Part shown: piece by piece, positions 21,201-28,940 of the stretch
Position numbering within the stretch: the stretch's first letter is position 1
Layout: every line of letters begins with the position of its first letter
Virus record (IMG/VR): IMGVR_UViG_3300018877_000021
Coordinates: 1 to 45,560 of that record
Reading direction: 5' to 3' (one strand)
Source: a virus
DNA length: 45,560 bases
Notes under the pieces: model-generated
What the model was told of the DNA's origin: nothing
Databases searched by the model: none
What the model saw: the letters and a program-made list of their open reading frames with translations, nothing else
Program-made: the position numbers and the translations under genes

Positions 21201-23543
21201 ATGAAGGAAAATCCATACAATTTTAACGAAATCCCTGCCGAACTAAAAGCCCTTCCTCAATGGATTTTGTGGAGGTCAGAAAAGCGAAATAACAAGCCAA
21301 CCAAAGTGCCATATCAAGTAAATGGTGAAATGGCACAGGCTAACAATAGACGTACTTGGTCGACATTTGCAACGGCAGTCAAATTCTATTTGGAAGGCGA
21401 CTATGACGGCATAGGATTCGTATTTAGCAGACAGGATAACTACATCGGTATTGATATTGATAAGTGTGTTGTAGATGGAAAAATAAATGCTTTCGCAACG
21501 GAAATTATCGACACTTTAGACAGCTATACAGAGTTTTCTCCGTCAGGAAATGGTATTCACATCATTATTAAAGGGAATCTTCCACAATCTGTTTTAGGTA
21601 CTGGACGGAAAAACACTAAACATGGCTTAGAAATTTATTCATACGGTCGATATTTTAGCTTTACTGGAAACCGTGAAAATTCTAACGATGTCTATGATCG
21701 TACAGATGAACTAGCAGAGGTATTTGAGCAATATTTTGATGATAGCGATATTCAAGGGCGTGTGAATCTTGCGGATTTTGAAAAAGATGAAATAAAAATT
21801 TCCAATGACGCGCTGTGGGAGAGAATATTTCGTTCAAAAAATGGTGATGAAATTCGTTCGTTGTATAACGGAAATTTAATTAATAATGACCACTCAGCCA
21901 GTGACTTGGCCCTATGTAACCATCTCGCATTTTGGACAGGGAAATCAGCAACCCGAATGGATACGATGTTCCGAGAATCCGGCCTGATGCGTGATAAATG
22001 GGATGTTATTCATTTTAGGGATACAAACGAGACATATGGTGAGAGAACGATAGCGACAGCTATTTCATCAACTTCCACAACTATTTTAGACAACAAGGAA
22101 CAATTCGAGGAATTTTCTTTTGACTTTCACACTGGAGATGCAGCAGAGGTTGTGGAAGAAAAGCCGAAAAAGAAATTTCGTTTAACCGAACTTGGAAATG
22201 CCGAACGTATTGCATATGAATATGGCCATGTAATCAAATATGTTAGCGACATGGGCTGGCTGATATGGGACGGAAAACGGTGGAAAATCGATAACAAGAA
22301 AGAGATTGAGCGTATTACTGCCAAAGTATTACGGGGCTTGTATAAATCTGAAGATGAAGCTGAAACGAAATGGGCGCGAATGTGCGAAAGAAGAAATATC
22401 CGTATGAATAGCATTAAGGACTTAATGCCACTTGTCCCAGCCGAACGTGAAGACTTCGACCGGCATAAATATTTGTTCAATGTTGAAAATGGCATCGTGG
22501 ATTTAAAAACAGGAAAACTGCAGCCGCATGATCGGGAGCTCGCTCTCACTAAAATCACTAATGTTGAATTTGATGAAAACGCAAAATGTCCAACATGGTC
22601 AGTTTTCTTGGAACAAATATTCAAAGGAGACAAAGAATTAATAGATTATATGCAAAGGCTTGTTGGTTACTCGCTAACCGGAGATATTTCAGAGCAATCC
22701 ATGTATTTCTTAGTCGGCGGTGGCTCAAATGGAAAATCGACATTTGTAAACACCATTAAAAAATTAATGGGCGATTACGGTTCACAAACAAAGTCAGATA
22801 CGTTCATCAAGAAAAAAGACACCGGGGCAAATAATGATATTGCTAGATTAGTAAATGCTAGATTTGTTTCGGCAGTTGAATCAGAAGAAGGCGAAAAATT
22901 ACAGGAGTCACTGGTTAAGACGATTACAGGTGGCGAACCGATTTTAGCCCGATTTTTACGACAAGAGTATTTCGAATTTATCCCAGAATTTAAAGTTTTT
23001 TTTACAACTAATCATAAGCCGATAATCGGCGGTGTAGATGATGGTATTTGGAGACGTGTGAAAATCATCCCATTTACTTTAAACCTCAAACCGCATGAAC
23101 GCGACAAAAAGCTTGAAGAAAAGTTATCGCTTGAAATGTCTGGAATTTTAAATTGGGCCATAGAGGGTTGCTTGAAGTGGCAGCAGTCGGGATTGCAGGA
23201 ACCAAAGGTTGTAACGGACGCGACAGGCAATTACAAAGAGGAAATGGATATTTTAGCACCATTCCTCAATGAAATTTGCTACATTGACGAACCGAAAAAT
23301 GAAGCAATCAAAATCGAAGCGAAAGAATTATACAACGTGTATGACAATTGGTGCTTTAAATCTGGTGAACGAACTTTAGGAAATAGATCGTTTTATCGCA
23401 TGTTGGAAACGAAAGGCTTTGGAAAAATGAAGGGAGCTGGCAACAAAACGTTTTTGACAGGAATTACCTTGAAAGAGCGTATGCCAGTTACTAAAGGGGT
23501 TACCGATAACGAGAAAAACGGCTTTTTTAAGGTCGTTCAATAA
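21201..23543 (+). CDS. Primase-polymerase/SF3 helicase (phage/plasmid primase, P4 type)
   Basis: A 780-residue replication protein starting at ATG 21201 (GGAGGGCGAA upstream). The N-terminal prim-pol-like part has IGIDIDK (Asp85 and Asp87) and SPSGNGIH at about 113-120, as in archaeo-eukaryotic primases. Residues about 330-480 look like the D5_N domain. The SF3 helicase domain has Walker A GGGSNGKST near 506-515 and a Walker B region VSAVESEEG, followed by the arginine-rich ARFLRQEYFEF. The C-terminal winged helix (ELYNVYDNWC and FYRMLE) is at about 705-765. It probably melts the origin just downstream and primes replication. Confidence 0.9.
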   Translation: MKENPYNFNEIPAELKALPQWILWRSEKRNNKPTKVPYQVNGEMAQANNRRTWSTFATAVKFYLEGDYDGIGFVFSRQDNYIGIDIDKCVVDGKINAFATEIIDTLDSYTEFSPSGNGIHIIIKGNLPQSVLGTGRKNTKHGLEIYSYGRYFSFTGNRENSNDVYDRTDELAEVFEQYFDDSDIQGRVNLADFEKDEIKISNDALWERIFRSKNGDEIRSLYNGNLINNDHSASDLALCNHLAFWTGKSATRMDTMFRESGLMRDKWDVIHFRDTNETYGERTIATAISSTSTTILDNKEQFEEFSFDFHTGDAAEVVEEKPKKKFRLTELGNAERIAYEYGHVIKYVSDMGWLIWDGKRWKIDNKKEIERITAKVLRGLYKSEDEAETKWARMCERRNIRMNSIKDLMPLVPAEREDFDRHKYLFNVENGIVDLKTGKLQPHDRELALTKITNVEFDENAKCPTWSVFLEQIFKGDKELIDYMQRLVGYSLTGDISEQSMYFLVGGGSNGKSTFVNTIKKLMGDYGSQTKSDTFIKKKDTGANNDIARLVNARFVSAVESEEGEKLQESLVKTITGGEPILARFLRQEYFEFIPEFKVFFTTNHKPIIGGVDDGIWRRVKIIPFTLNLKPHERDKKLEEKLSLEMSGILNWAIEGCLKWQQSGLQEPKVVTDATGNYKEEMDILAPFLNEICYIDEPKNEAIKIEAKELYNVYDNWCFKSGERTLGNRSFYRMLETKGFGKMKGAGNKTFLTGITLKERMPVTKGVTDNEKNGFFKVVQ

Positions 23544-23837
23544 CTCGAAAGTTACTTTAGATAACTCCAAGTAAATTAGTGTGAATTCAGTAGTACCAAG
23601 GCTTCAAGTACTGTTTTTAGTTTTAAAGTTATTTTAGTTATTGGGATATTTATTAAGTAAAAAAATCAAAATAAATATATAAGTATATTAGGAGCAGTAA
23701 TGCTGTTTTGCTAATAACTAGAATAACTTTTGCCTTCAATCCCTTGTGGCTCTAAGGCTCGAACGATTTTTCTTTAATAACTTTTGAGGATTTTTAGATA
23801 ACTCGATGCTTTTTCAGTAACTCGGAGGCGATAAAAT
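23537..23837. other. Putative replication origin: ATAACT iterons around an AT-rich core
   Basis: Repeated motifs of the form (A/G)ATAACTC occur: AATAACTC at the primase stop (23539), GATAACTC at 23560 and 23797, and a GTAACTC at 23816. More AATAACT units lie near 23713, 23722 and 23775, and reverse-oriented AGTTA copies near 23550. Positions are within a few bases. An AT-rich stretch (23649-23690, ATATATAAGTATATTA) lies between the groups. An iteron/DUE layout next to a primase-helicase is what an origin would show. No ORF is present. Confidence 0.6.
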
Positions 23838-24083
23838 ATGGAAATTTATGCAGAACCATATATAGAGCATGAGATTGAAGATTTCATAAAAAGGAGAATA
23901 AGAAGGTCAAGCTGCACTGAATGCACAGGATTAGAGCTTTATCGAGCTTATAAACAGTGGTGTAAGGAATTCAACACTTTACCGAAATCGAGAAATAAAT
24001 TTTACGAAACGTTGGAAAAAGATTTTATAAAAGTTAGAGATAAAAAATATGGAATCATTTTCTTAGAAGCGAGATTGAGATAA
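23838..24083 (+). CDS. Stand-alone primase C-terminal winged-helix-like protein
   Basis: An 81-residue protein with CTCGGAGGCGATAAAAT before its ATG. Residues 30-75 align by eye with the last winged helix of the primase at 21201: GLELYRAYKQWC versus AKELYNVYDNWC, and NKFYETLE versus RSFYRMLE, ending FLEARL versus FLTGITL. It therefore seems to be a separate copy of the D5_C-type DNA-binding domain. It lies on the other side of the iteron region and could bind it. It overlaps the next gene by one base. Confidence 0.65.
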   Translation: MEIYAEPYIEHEIEDFIKRRIRRSSCTECTGLELYRAYKQWCKEFNTLPKSRNKFYETLEKDFIKVRDKKYGIIFLEARLR

Positions 24084-24511
24084 TGCAAGTATTAATGATT
24101 CTAAGTCAAATCTGGAAATCGGGTGCAAATATCTATCTTGATAAAGATGATGGTCGGATTGCGATAAAAAACCAAAATTTAATACCGGCTGAAGTTATGC
24201 AAGCTGCTGAACAAAATTTTCAAGCTATAGATGATTGGTTCAAATCCTGGAAGGATGCAAAACCAGAGAAAATCACACTCATGAAGATGGTTCACCAAAT
24301 TTGCGGATGGCAGCATAACGAAAAGTTGCATGAATGGTTATGTGCTGAAGAAGAATCTCTAATGTTGTTCGATGACTGGATGATCGTGCTTGCTAAGAAT
24401 GGCTGGAAAGACATATATGAGGACTTTCGGCAGTTTGAAAATAACGAATCTAATGCAATGGCACATGAATTGTATGTACGTGCTGTTGCATATGCGAAGA
24501 AGAAGGTGTGA
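24083..24511 (+). CDS. Hypothetical protein with TubC-like N-terminal domain
   Basis: A 142-residue protein. Its first 55 residues (LSQIWKSGANIYLDKDDGRI, then IPAEVMQAAEQNFQAI) resemble the TubC_N docking domain, seen in various phage and biosynthetic proteins. The rest is acidic and rich in Trp (DDWFKSWKDAKPEK and LHEWLCAEEESLM), with no recognised family. Overlap of one base with the previous gene makes translational coupling likely. The role is unknown. Confidence 0.6.
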   Translation: MQVLMILSQIWKSGANIYLDKDDGRIAIKNQNLIPAEVMQAAEQNFQAIDDWFKSWKDAKPEKITLMKMVHQICGWQHNEKLHEWLCAEEESLMLFDDWMIVLAKNGWKDIYEDFRQFENNESNAMAHELYVRAVAYAKKKV

Positions 24512-24518
24512 ATGGGTT

Positions 24519-24758
24519 ATGGCATTAGGTCAATATCTCCGGGAGAAAAGGAAAAATAATAAAATTACACTTGTTGAATTAGCGGAAAAAACAGGGCTTT
24601 CCCAACCTTATTTATCACAAGTCGAAAAAGGAAACAGAAATCTTCAGCCGGAAAAACTAAGAAAATTATCAACTGAGCTTAAGGTTAGTTACTTGGAACT
24701 GATGATTCAGGCTGGATATCTTACTGAAGAGGATTTGACTGAGGGGGCAGTTGAATGA
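24519..24758 (+). CDS. XRE-family regulator in the replication module
   Basis: A 79-residue protein starting at ATG 24519 (MALGQYLREKR), after GAAGAAGGTG. The helix-turn-helix spans about 16-50 (TLVELAEKTGLSQPYLSQVE, then KGNRNLQPEKL), a classical XRE match. It overlaps the ERCC4-nuclease gene by 4 bases (ATGA). A larger frame beginning at 24390 in the same frame is rejected because the upstream part is the shadow of the previous gene. It could control replication-module expression. Confidence 0.8.
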   Translation: MALGQYLREKRKNNKITLVELAEKTGLSQPYLSQVEKGNRNLQPEKLRKLSTELKVSYLELMIQAGYLTEEDLTEGAVE

Positions 24759-25294
24759 TTCATTACAGCTACACAGATACAGAATTAAACAAAATCCTTA
24801 AAACACTCACGATTGTGATTGATACTCGTGAAAATGTAAACGGGCATATTCTTAATTATTTGCGCCAGAAAGATATACCAATTAAAATTCAAAAATTGGA
24901 CACTGGCGATTATGGATGCATGATTCCTAAGAATGACGAATTGGCCATACCTCGGGATATCTATTTGAATAGCCGAGTAGAACGCAAAGCGCACATCGAT
25001 GAAATTACAGGGAATCTTCAAAAGGATACACAGACAGCATTTGAAAATGAATTAATCCGTTCGAAAGACATTCCCTTCACTCTAATTGTGGAAGACCTAC
25101 ACGGCTATGAAAAAATGCTAAAGGGTGAATATCGTTCCAAATATAATCCGTTAGCATTGCTTGGAAGGCTCAATACCTTTAAAGCGAAATATAATTTCGA
25201 AATCGTGTATTTAGATCAAAAATTCAGTGGGAATTGGATATATCACCATTTTTATTATCAAGTAAAACATTATCTTAGGACGGGAGTTTTTTGA
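24755..25294 (+). CDS. ERCC4/XPF-type nuclease
   Basis: A 179-residue protein with the XPF nuclease signature: IDTRE at about 22-26, GDY at 51-53 (Asp52) and ERKxxxD with Glu76, Arg77, Lys78 and Asp82. This is the GDxnERKxxxD motif. The protein consists of the nuclease domain only. There is no helicase and no HhH2 domain, as in phage ERCC4-type nucleases. It could cut branched recombination or replication intermediates near the Gam/Sak4-like genes. Its start overlaps the XRE gene stop (ATGA). Confidence 0.85.
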   Translation: MIHYSYTDTELNKILKTLTIVIDTRENVNGHILNYLRQKDIPIKIQKLDTGDYGCMIPKNDELAIPRDIYLNSRVERKAHIDEITGNLQKDTQTAFENELIRSKDIPFTLIVEDLHGYEKMLKGEYRSKYNPLALLGRLNTFKAKYNFEIVYLDQKFSGNWIYHHFYYQVKHYLRTGVF

Positions 25295-25301
25295 AAGGTG
25301 G

Positions 25302-25502
25302 ATGGATATGACTTCTTCAGATTCTACTAATCAATTAAATAAGTCTATTGAGGTCCAGAAGGACTTTTATAAAACAAAATTATTGAATATGGGGTATTTC
25401 AAAACGCCAGACGGACAACAGTTGTACGAACTTTCATTAAACGAACTTGAAAACCTCTATAAAGAAGAAAAATCGAAAAGAGGTCCTAAGTATGAAGGAT
25501 AA
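25302..25502 (+). CDS. FbpA-like small protein
   Basis: A 66-residue protein with GAAAGGTGG before its ATG. Residues 20-55 (DFYKTKLLNMGYF, then QQLYELSLNELENLYKEE) resemble the Fur-regulated basic protein A family of Bacillus, in which such proteins help iron-sparing translation control. Here it is phage-borne, without a visible Fur box nearby. Its stop overlaps the ATG of the next basic ORF. Whether it has an iron-related role is unknown. Confidence 0.6.
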   Translation: MDMTSSDSTNQLNKSIEVQKDFYKTKLLNMGYFKTPDGQQLYELSLNELENLYKEEKSKRGPKYEG

Positions 25503-25617
25503 GAAAAAACGGCGTTTGCGCAAGTCGTTGACCAGGCGTAAGAAAATTATTGCTAAAAAGAGATTGGAAACAGCTTGGAGAAATTTATTTGTCCGTTCTG
25601 GATTTTTAAAAAAGTAA
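25492..25617 (+). CDS. Very basic small protein (41 residues)
   Basis: The frame MKDKKKRRLRKSLTRRKKII, then AKKRLETAWRNLFVRSGFLKK, overlaps the end of the FbpA-like gene by 11 bases with AAAGAGG upstream. It is about half Lys and Arg in its first 25 residues, so nucleic-acid binding is plausible. Too short for family assignment. The clean RBS and overlap support it as a gene. Confidence 0.5.
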   Translation: MKDKKKRRLRKSLTRRKKIIAKKRLETAWRNLFVRSGFLKK

Positions 25618-25631
25618 AAGGAGATACAGAT

Positions 25632-25919
25632 ATGAATTCAATCAACGCAATTCAAGATGTGCTTGCTGAACGATCTAGACAGGATGAAAAGTGGGGAGAA
25701 CAAAATCATCATCCAATGGTATGGATGGGGATTCTTGGCGAAGAATTCGGTGAACTGTGTCAAGCAGTCAATGAAACTACCTTTGATAACGGGCCTGCAG
25801 AAAAGGTAAAAGGCGGTTATGACAACATGAGAGCAGAAGCTATCCAAGTGGCTGCAGTAGCTGTGGCTTTTGTAGAAATGTTAGATAGAAATTGGAAAAG
25901 CAGAAAGAACGCTGATTAA
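25632..25919 (+). CDS. MazG-like NTP pyrophosphohydrolase-like protein
   Basis: A 95-residue protein from ATG 25632 (AAAAGGAGATACAGAT upstream). The sequence EEFGELCQAVNE at about 37-48 fits the ExxE metal motif of MazG-like enzymes, and AEAIQVAAVAVAFVEMLDR gives a second helix in which the expected ExxD is weakened to ExxQ. Such proteins hydrolyse nucleoside triphosphates and are common in phage metabolism regions. The start further upstream at 25575 is not supported. Confidence 0.75.
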   Translation: MNSINAIQDVLAERSRQDEKWGEQNHHPMVWMGILGEEFGELCQAVNETTFDNGPAEKVKGGYDNMRAEAIQVAAVAVAFVEMLDRNWKSRKNAD

Positions 25920-25965
25920 AAGTAGATACTGGGACAAGGAAAAATAAATCCAAAGGGGATATATC

Positions 25966-26400
25966 ATGACAAATATTAAATTGAACGTTTTATTTAAGAA
26001 AATGCAAAAGGATGATAAGAAGGAAGTCTTAATGTTTCATGTCCTCAGTGATGAATTACCGCACGCTGACGAGCTTTTAAAGATGCCGGGTACAATTACT
26101 CTCCTAACTGTGGAAGAAAGCAAGATAGAGGCAATTGGCGCTGAATTTGTATCTATCCAACGTGACAATAAGAAAACGGTCCTTAAGTTCAATATTAAGC
26201 GCGATGGAGAAGGTAAGGTGAATCAACTTTATCCTTATGCTGGAGGGAATGTTTCTCTTATTCTCCAACCTTCTCAAATGAGTATAGAAGAATTTTATGA
26301 AGAGCCACATGAAGGGATAGAGTACAACGTAGATGAGGATGGATCAGTGAGCGTAGCACCAGGACAACTGGATATTGATGAAGTCGAAGTCAAACATTAA
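25966..26400 (+). CDS. Conserved-looking hypothetical early protein
   Basis: A 144-residue acidic protein with AAAGGGGATATATC before its ATG. It looks like an alpha/beta fold with a long acidic C-terminal tail (EEPHEGIEYNVDEDG and PGQLDIDEVEVKH). No known motif is visible. It is followed by a hairpin and the ArpU gene. Unknown role; an early phage protein by position. Confidence 0.6.
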   Translation: MTNIKLNVLFKKMQKDDKKEVLMFHVLSDELPHADELLKMPGTITLLTVEESKIEAIGAEFVSIQRDNKKTVLKFNIKRDGEGKVNQLYPYAGGNVSLILQPSQMSIEEFYEEPHEGIEYNVDEDGSVSVAPGQLDIDEVEVKH

Positions 26401-26406
26401 TCATTC

Positions 26407-26430
26407 TACCCTGGGCTTAGGCTCAGGGTG
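26407..26430 (+). other. Hairpin between early gene and arpU
   Basis: ACCCTGGGCTTAGGCTCAGGGT forms a mostly paired hairpin (ACCCTG/CAGGGT plus GC/GC) with no T run. It might protect or process the arpU message. Confidence 0.45.
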
Positions 26431-26454
26431 TTCCTTAGAAATGGGGGAATAGTT

Positions 26455-26898
26455 ATGAGCTTTGAATTACCAGAGTTGGATAGAAAAGCGACACAGGCTG
26501 CTGTTGAGGCAGAATTGGAGAAATATCGACTATATAAGTATCTGATTTTCGAAGAAAGGGAAGCTTCCATAACAGCAAGTCCGGAAGTTCGTTACCATGG
26601 ACCAACTAATCAAACAGGTGACCAAACAGGTTCCATAGCTATTTATAATGCTGACCAACAGAGATATAGAAAAGCTTATTGTGATCGTGTGGAATGGGCT
26701 GTTAAGCGCCTGCCAAAGATGGAACGATTCCTCATTGAGGAAAGATATATGTCCGAAGATGCTGAATACATATCGGACTATCAAGTATATTGTTTTAAGT
26801 TCCAGCCGGCTATCTCTGAAAAGACTTATTCAAAGATTAGATGGAAAGCTTTTTATAAATTGGCGTTGAACTTGAATCTGGCTGTTACTAAGGGATAG
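26455..26898 (+). CDS. arpU: ArpU-family phage transcriptional regulator
   Basis: A 147-residue protein from ATG 26455 (ATGGGGGAATAG upstream). The family-typical blocks are present: DRKATQAAVEAELEKYRLYK at the N-terminus, MERFLIEERYM near 90-100, and AISEKTYSKIRWKAFYKLAL near 118-137, the C-terminal helix-turn-helix-like part. ArpU-like proteins control late operons in Firmicute phages, in the manner of RinA/LtrC. It lies directly before the late-control intergenic region with candidate direct repeats (27116 and 27138), so it probably switches on cos-to-lysis transcription. Confidence 0.85.
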   Translation: MSFELPELDRKATQAAVEAELEKYRLYKYLIFEEREASITASPEVRYHGPTNQTGDQTGSIAIYNADQQRYRKAYCDRVEWAVKRLPKMERFLIEERYMSEDAEYISDYQVYCFKFQPAISEKTYSKIRWKAFYKLALNLNLAVTKG

Positions 26899-27210
26899 TT
26901 GAACCAAACTATGACGTAAACTTAAAAGAGACAAGTGCCAAAGGAACACTTGTCAAAAAGAGAACAAAGCCAAATGCAAAAAGATAGGGATTAGTAATAA
27001 TTTATGAAAGTCATCCTAAGTTGAAATGGACAAGCGTGGAGTAAAGAAAAAAAGTGGTGAAATTGAAACTAGATATTGTTATTGAACAGTTCGTGGAAAC
27101 TATCCTTCATAGGGAAAAATATTCCTAAAAAAAATCGAAAATATTCCAAAAAAAAGTCGGGAATAAATCGTGTTGTTTGGACATAGGCATGATAAATTTA
27201 TATCATCGAG

Positions 27211-27257
27211 AATAAAGCAAGGGCGGCACTTAATTGGGAGTGTCGTCTTTGTTTTGT
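27211..27257 (+). terminator. Terminator-like hairpin upstream of the antirepressor-like gene
   Basis: GGCGGCACT pairs with AGTGTCGTC (nine pairs including two G-T), followed by TTTGTTTTGTT. It would stop leading transcription before the next gene. Confidence 0.55.
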
Positions 27258-27264
27258 TAGATTT

Positions 27265-27306
27265 TGTCGAACGATTTGCGTAGGTAAATAGTCTCCTCGT
27301 GTCGAA
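27265..27306. promoter_or_regulatory. Two Spo0A-type boxes (TGTCGAA)
   Basis: TGTCGAA occurs at 27265-27271 and 27300-27306, 35 bp apart, just upstream of the antirepressor-like gene; a third is at 28184 before the moron. The 7-mer equals the Spo0A box consensus TGNCGAA. Binding is not shown, and a 7-mer can occur by chance. Confidence 0.45.
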
Positions 27307-27335
27307 AAAGAGTAGGCGGAAGGGAGGGGTTATAT

Positions 27336-28127
27336 ATGTCAGGAAAAGTGAATAAAGGACAATTAGAAGCAGATATAACTCAGGAAAATGAAATGGTTCT
27401 TATCGAAAGTAGGACTATGAGAGATCAACATGTTTACCGTGACGAAGTGCTAGAAAAAGTAAAAAATGTTGCTTTTTTAACGGAAAATTTTGAGGTAACA
27501 ATTCAAATGGCTGCTGATTATTACGAAGTACAATTTGATACCATCAAATCTCTTATAAGACGAAACCGTGAAGAGTTCAATGAATATGGTGAGATGAGGG
27601 TTTTAAAAGGTAAAACATTGAAGGAATTTAAGGGTCAGGTGCAACTTGAACCTGAGCTTAAAACAGCACCATCATTGACATTGGTTAACAGAAGAGGCCT
27701 TTTACGAATGGGTATGCTACTTACTGAATCTGAAGTAGCTAGGACAGTTCGTAATTATCTTCTAAATGTTGAAGATATATCAGAAGAAGAGCAAAAACGT
27801 TGGGCGATTGAGCGTGAAATTGGAAAACGGGAAAGACGACAACTAACGGATGCTATCCAGCAATTCTATAGTGGTAGGTTAAAAGATGGCATTCAATATG
27901 CTGCGTTTACCAATTTGGTCTATGATACATTATTTGATATGACGGCCAGGGAATTAAAGGCTGTATACGAACTCGGAAAGAATGAACCTTTGAGGGACTC
28001 TTTTACTACTGAGGATTTAAGGAAAGTAGTTAAAGTAGAACAAACTATTTCTGTATTACTTTTATTAGGTAAGACTTATGAAGAAATACAGCAGGAGTTA
28101 CTGAATAATAGATCTAAGTATCAATAA
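27336..28127 (+). CDS. Antirepressor-like / phage regulatory protein
   Basis: A 263-residue protein with GGGAGGGG before its ATG. The N-terminal half has a helix-turn-helix-like stretch (TIQMAADYYEVQFDTIKSLI and RRNREEFNEYGE), then LTLVNRRGLLRMGMLLTES, which recalls the ORF6N/Rha/antirepressor wHTH proteins of Gram-positive phages. The second half (RERRQLTDAIQQFYSGRLKD onward) is helical, as in ANT-type C-terminal domains. I am sure that it is a regulator-like protein and less sure of the subfamily. Two Spo0A-type boxes lie just upstream. Confidence 0.6.
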   Translation: MSGKVNKGQLEADITQENEMVLIESRTMRDQHVYRDEVLEKVKNVAFLTENFEVTIQMAADYYEVQFDTIKSLIRRNREEFNEYGEMRVLKGKTLKEFKGQVQLEPELKTAPSLTLVNRRGLLRMGMLLTESEVARTVRNYLLNVEDISEEEQKRWAIEREIGKRERRQLTDAIQQFYSGRLKDGIQYAAFTNLVYDTLFDMTARELKAVYELGKNEPLRDSFTTEDLRKVVKVEQTISVLLLLGKTYEEIQQELLNNRSKYQ

Positions 28128-28135
28128 AGTAGCAG

Positions 28136-28158
28136 GCATCCTTTCGAGGGTGCTTTTT
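28136..28158 (+). terminator. Terminator after the antirepressor-like gene
   Basis: GCATCC/GGGTGC stem with TTTCGA loop is followed by TTTTTATT. Almost the same stem and tail follows the next gene (28941-28965). Confidence 0.7.
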
Positions 28159-28183
28159 ATTATGCAGGAAAAAAGTCTCCTTT

Positions 28184-28190
28184 TGTCGAA
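28184..28190. promoter_or_regulatory. Third Spo0A-type box
   Basis: TGTCGAA lies 33 bp before the ATG region of the membrane moron, within AGTCTCCTTTTGTCGAA; a similar AGTCTCCTCGTGTCGAA context occurs at 27290-27306. A near match, TTGACGATA, lies at 28202. Confidence 0.4.
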
Positions 28191-28222
28191 TGATTGTTAT
28201 TTGACGATAGGAGGAAATAAAC

Positions 28223-28939
28223 GTGGATGATAACTGGATTTTTAAAAAACTGTTTTTTTATATTTTAATTGGCATGGCTTGTACTATGATAATCTTTCCA
28301 ATAGTAACAAACTACTTAATGTTTTTTAATATATTTCCTGTTGCTGAAGATGAGAAGACTTGGATTGGTTATTTAGGTTCATTTTGGGGCGCTATTATTG
28401 GTGGTGTTATATCTGGTGCTATTACTTTGATTGGCGTGCGTATGACCATTCAAAATCAAAAAAATGAAGAATTTATAAGAATATATCCTCAAATGATGTT
28501 ATTGGGAGATGGAATAACTGATTCACTTAAGCACTTTTTAGAAGAAATAAATGAGGTAGGACAAAATACATTTGATATTGTACACATTGTTAGAAAATAT
28601 AAATCTTTAAGTGACGAGCATTTAAGAAATTCAACCAAAATAAATGGCTTTGTTTATGAAAATTATAAACATATACATGGACACTTTTATTACTTTGATA
28701 AATACATTAAGGATAACTCTACTCATGATGAGTATGGGGTTCCTGTGTACAATTTGGACCCAGCAAAGATTGAACATTTCAAGAGACTAATTAGGAATGG
28801 TTTAGAGGAACACGATAAACTTACCTTGAACATTTCAAATACCTTTTTTACTCTTACAGTTGTGGATAGAGTGCCTAAAAAGTACAAGAAACTTACACGG
28901 AAAACGTTAAAAAAAGTAATTAAGAAAGAAGATTATTAA
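28223..28939 (+). CDS. Two-TM membrane moron, unknown function
   Basis: A 238-residue protein starting at GTG 28223 after GATAGGAGG. Two membrane segments (about 12-34 and 50-70, YILIGMACTMIIFPIV and GGVISGAITLIGVRMTI) are followed by a cytoplasmic helical domain rich in Lys and Asn, ending in a basic tail. It is bracketed by two near-identical terminators and lies between regulatory and packaging genes, the typical place of a lysogenic-conversion or superinfection-exclusion gene. AT-rich codon use (more A/T than neighbours) suggests a separate origin. No family recognised. Confidence 0.65.
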   Translation: MDDNWIFKKLFFYILIGMACTMIIFPIVTNYLMFFNIFPVAEDEKTWIGYLGSFWGAIIGGVISGAITLIGVRMTIQNQKNEEFIRIYPQMMLLGDGITDSLKHFLEEINEVGQNTFDIVHIVRKYKSLSDEHLRNSTKINGFVYENYKHIHGHFYYFDKYIKDNSTHDEYGVPVYNLDPAKIEHFKRLIRNGLEEHDKLTLNISNTFFTLTVVDRVPKKYKKLTRKTLKKVIKKEDY

Positions 28940-28940
28940 A

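Larger units (their letters stand above)
26899..27335. other. Late control region (437 bp without a gene)
   Basis: It contains a perfect 8-bp hairpin (GACAAGTG/CACTTGTC, 26930-26954), two AAAATATTCC repeats exactly 22 bp apart (27116 and 27138), a terminator-like stem (27210-27241) and two TGTCGAA boxes (27265 and 27300). Only tiny frames (about 20 codons) occur. TTGTTT at 27173 is a possible -35, but I find no good -10 with 17-bp spacing. This is a plausible ArpU-controlled late promoter area. Confidence 0.55.

Noticed and set aside
27060-27127. Small 20-23 codon frames in the late control region
   Set aside because: Too short, weak RBS spacing, and they cover the direct repeats that look regulatory.
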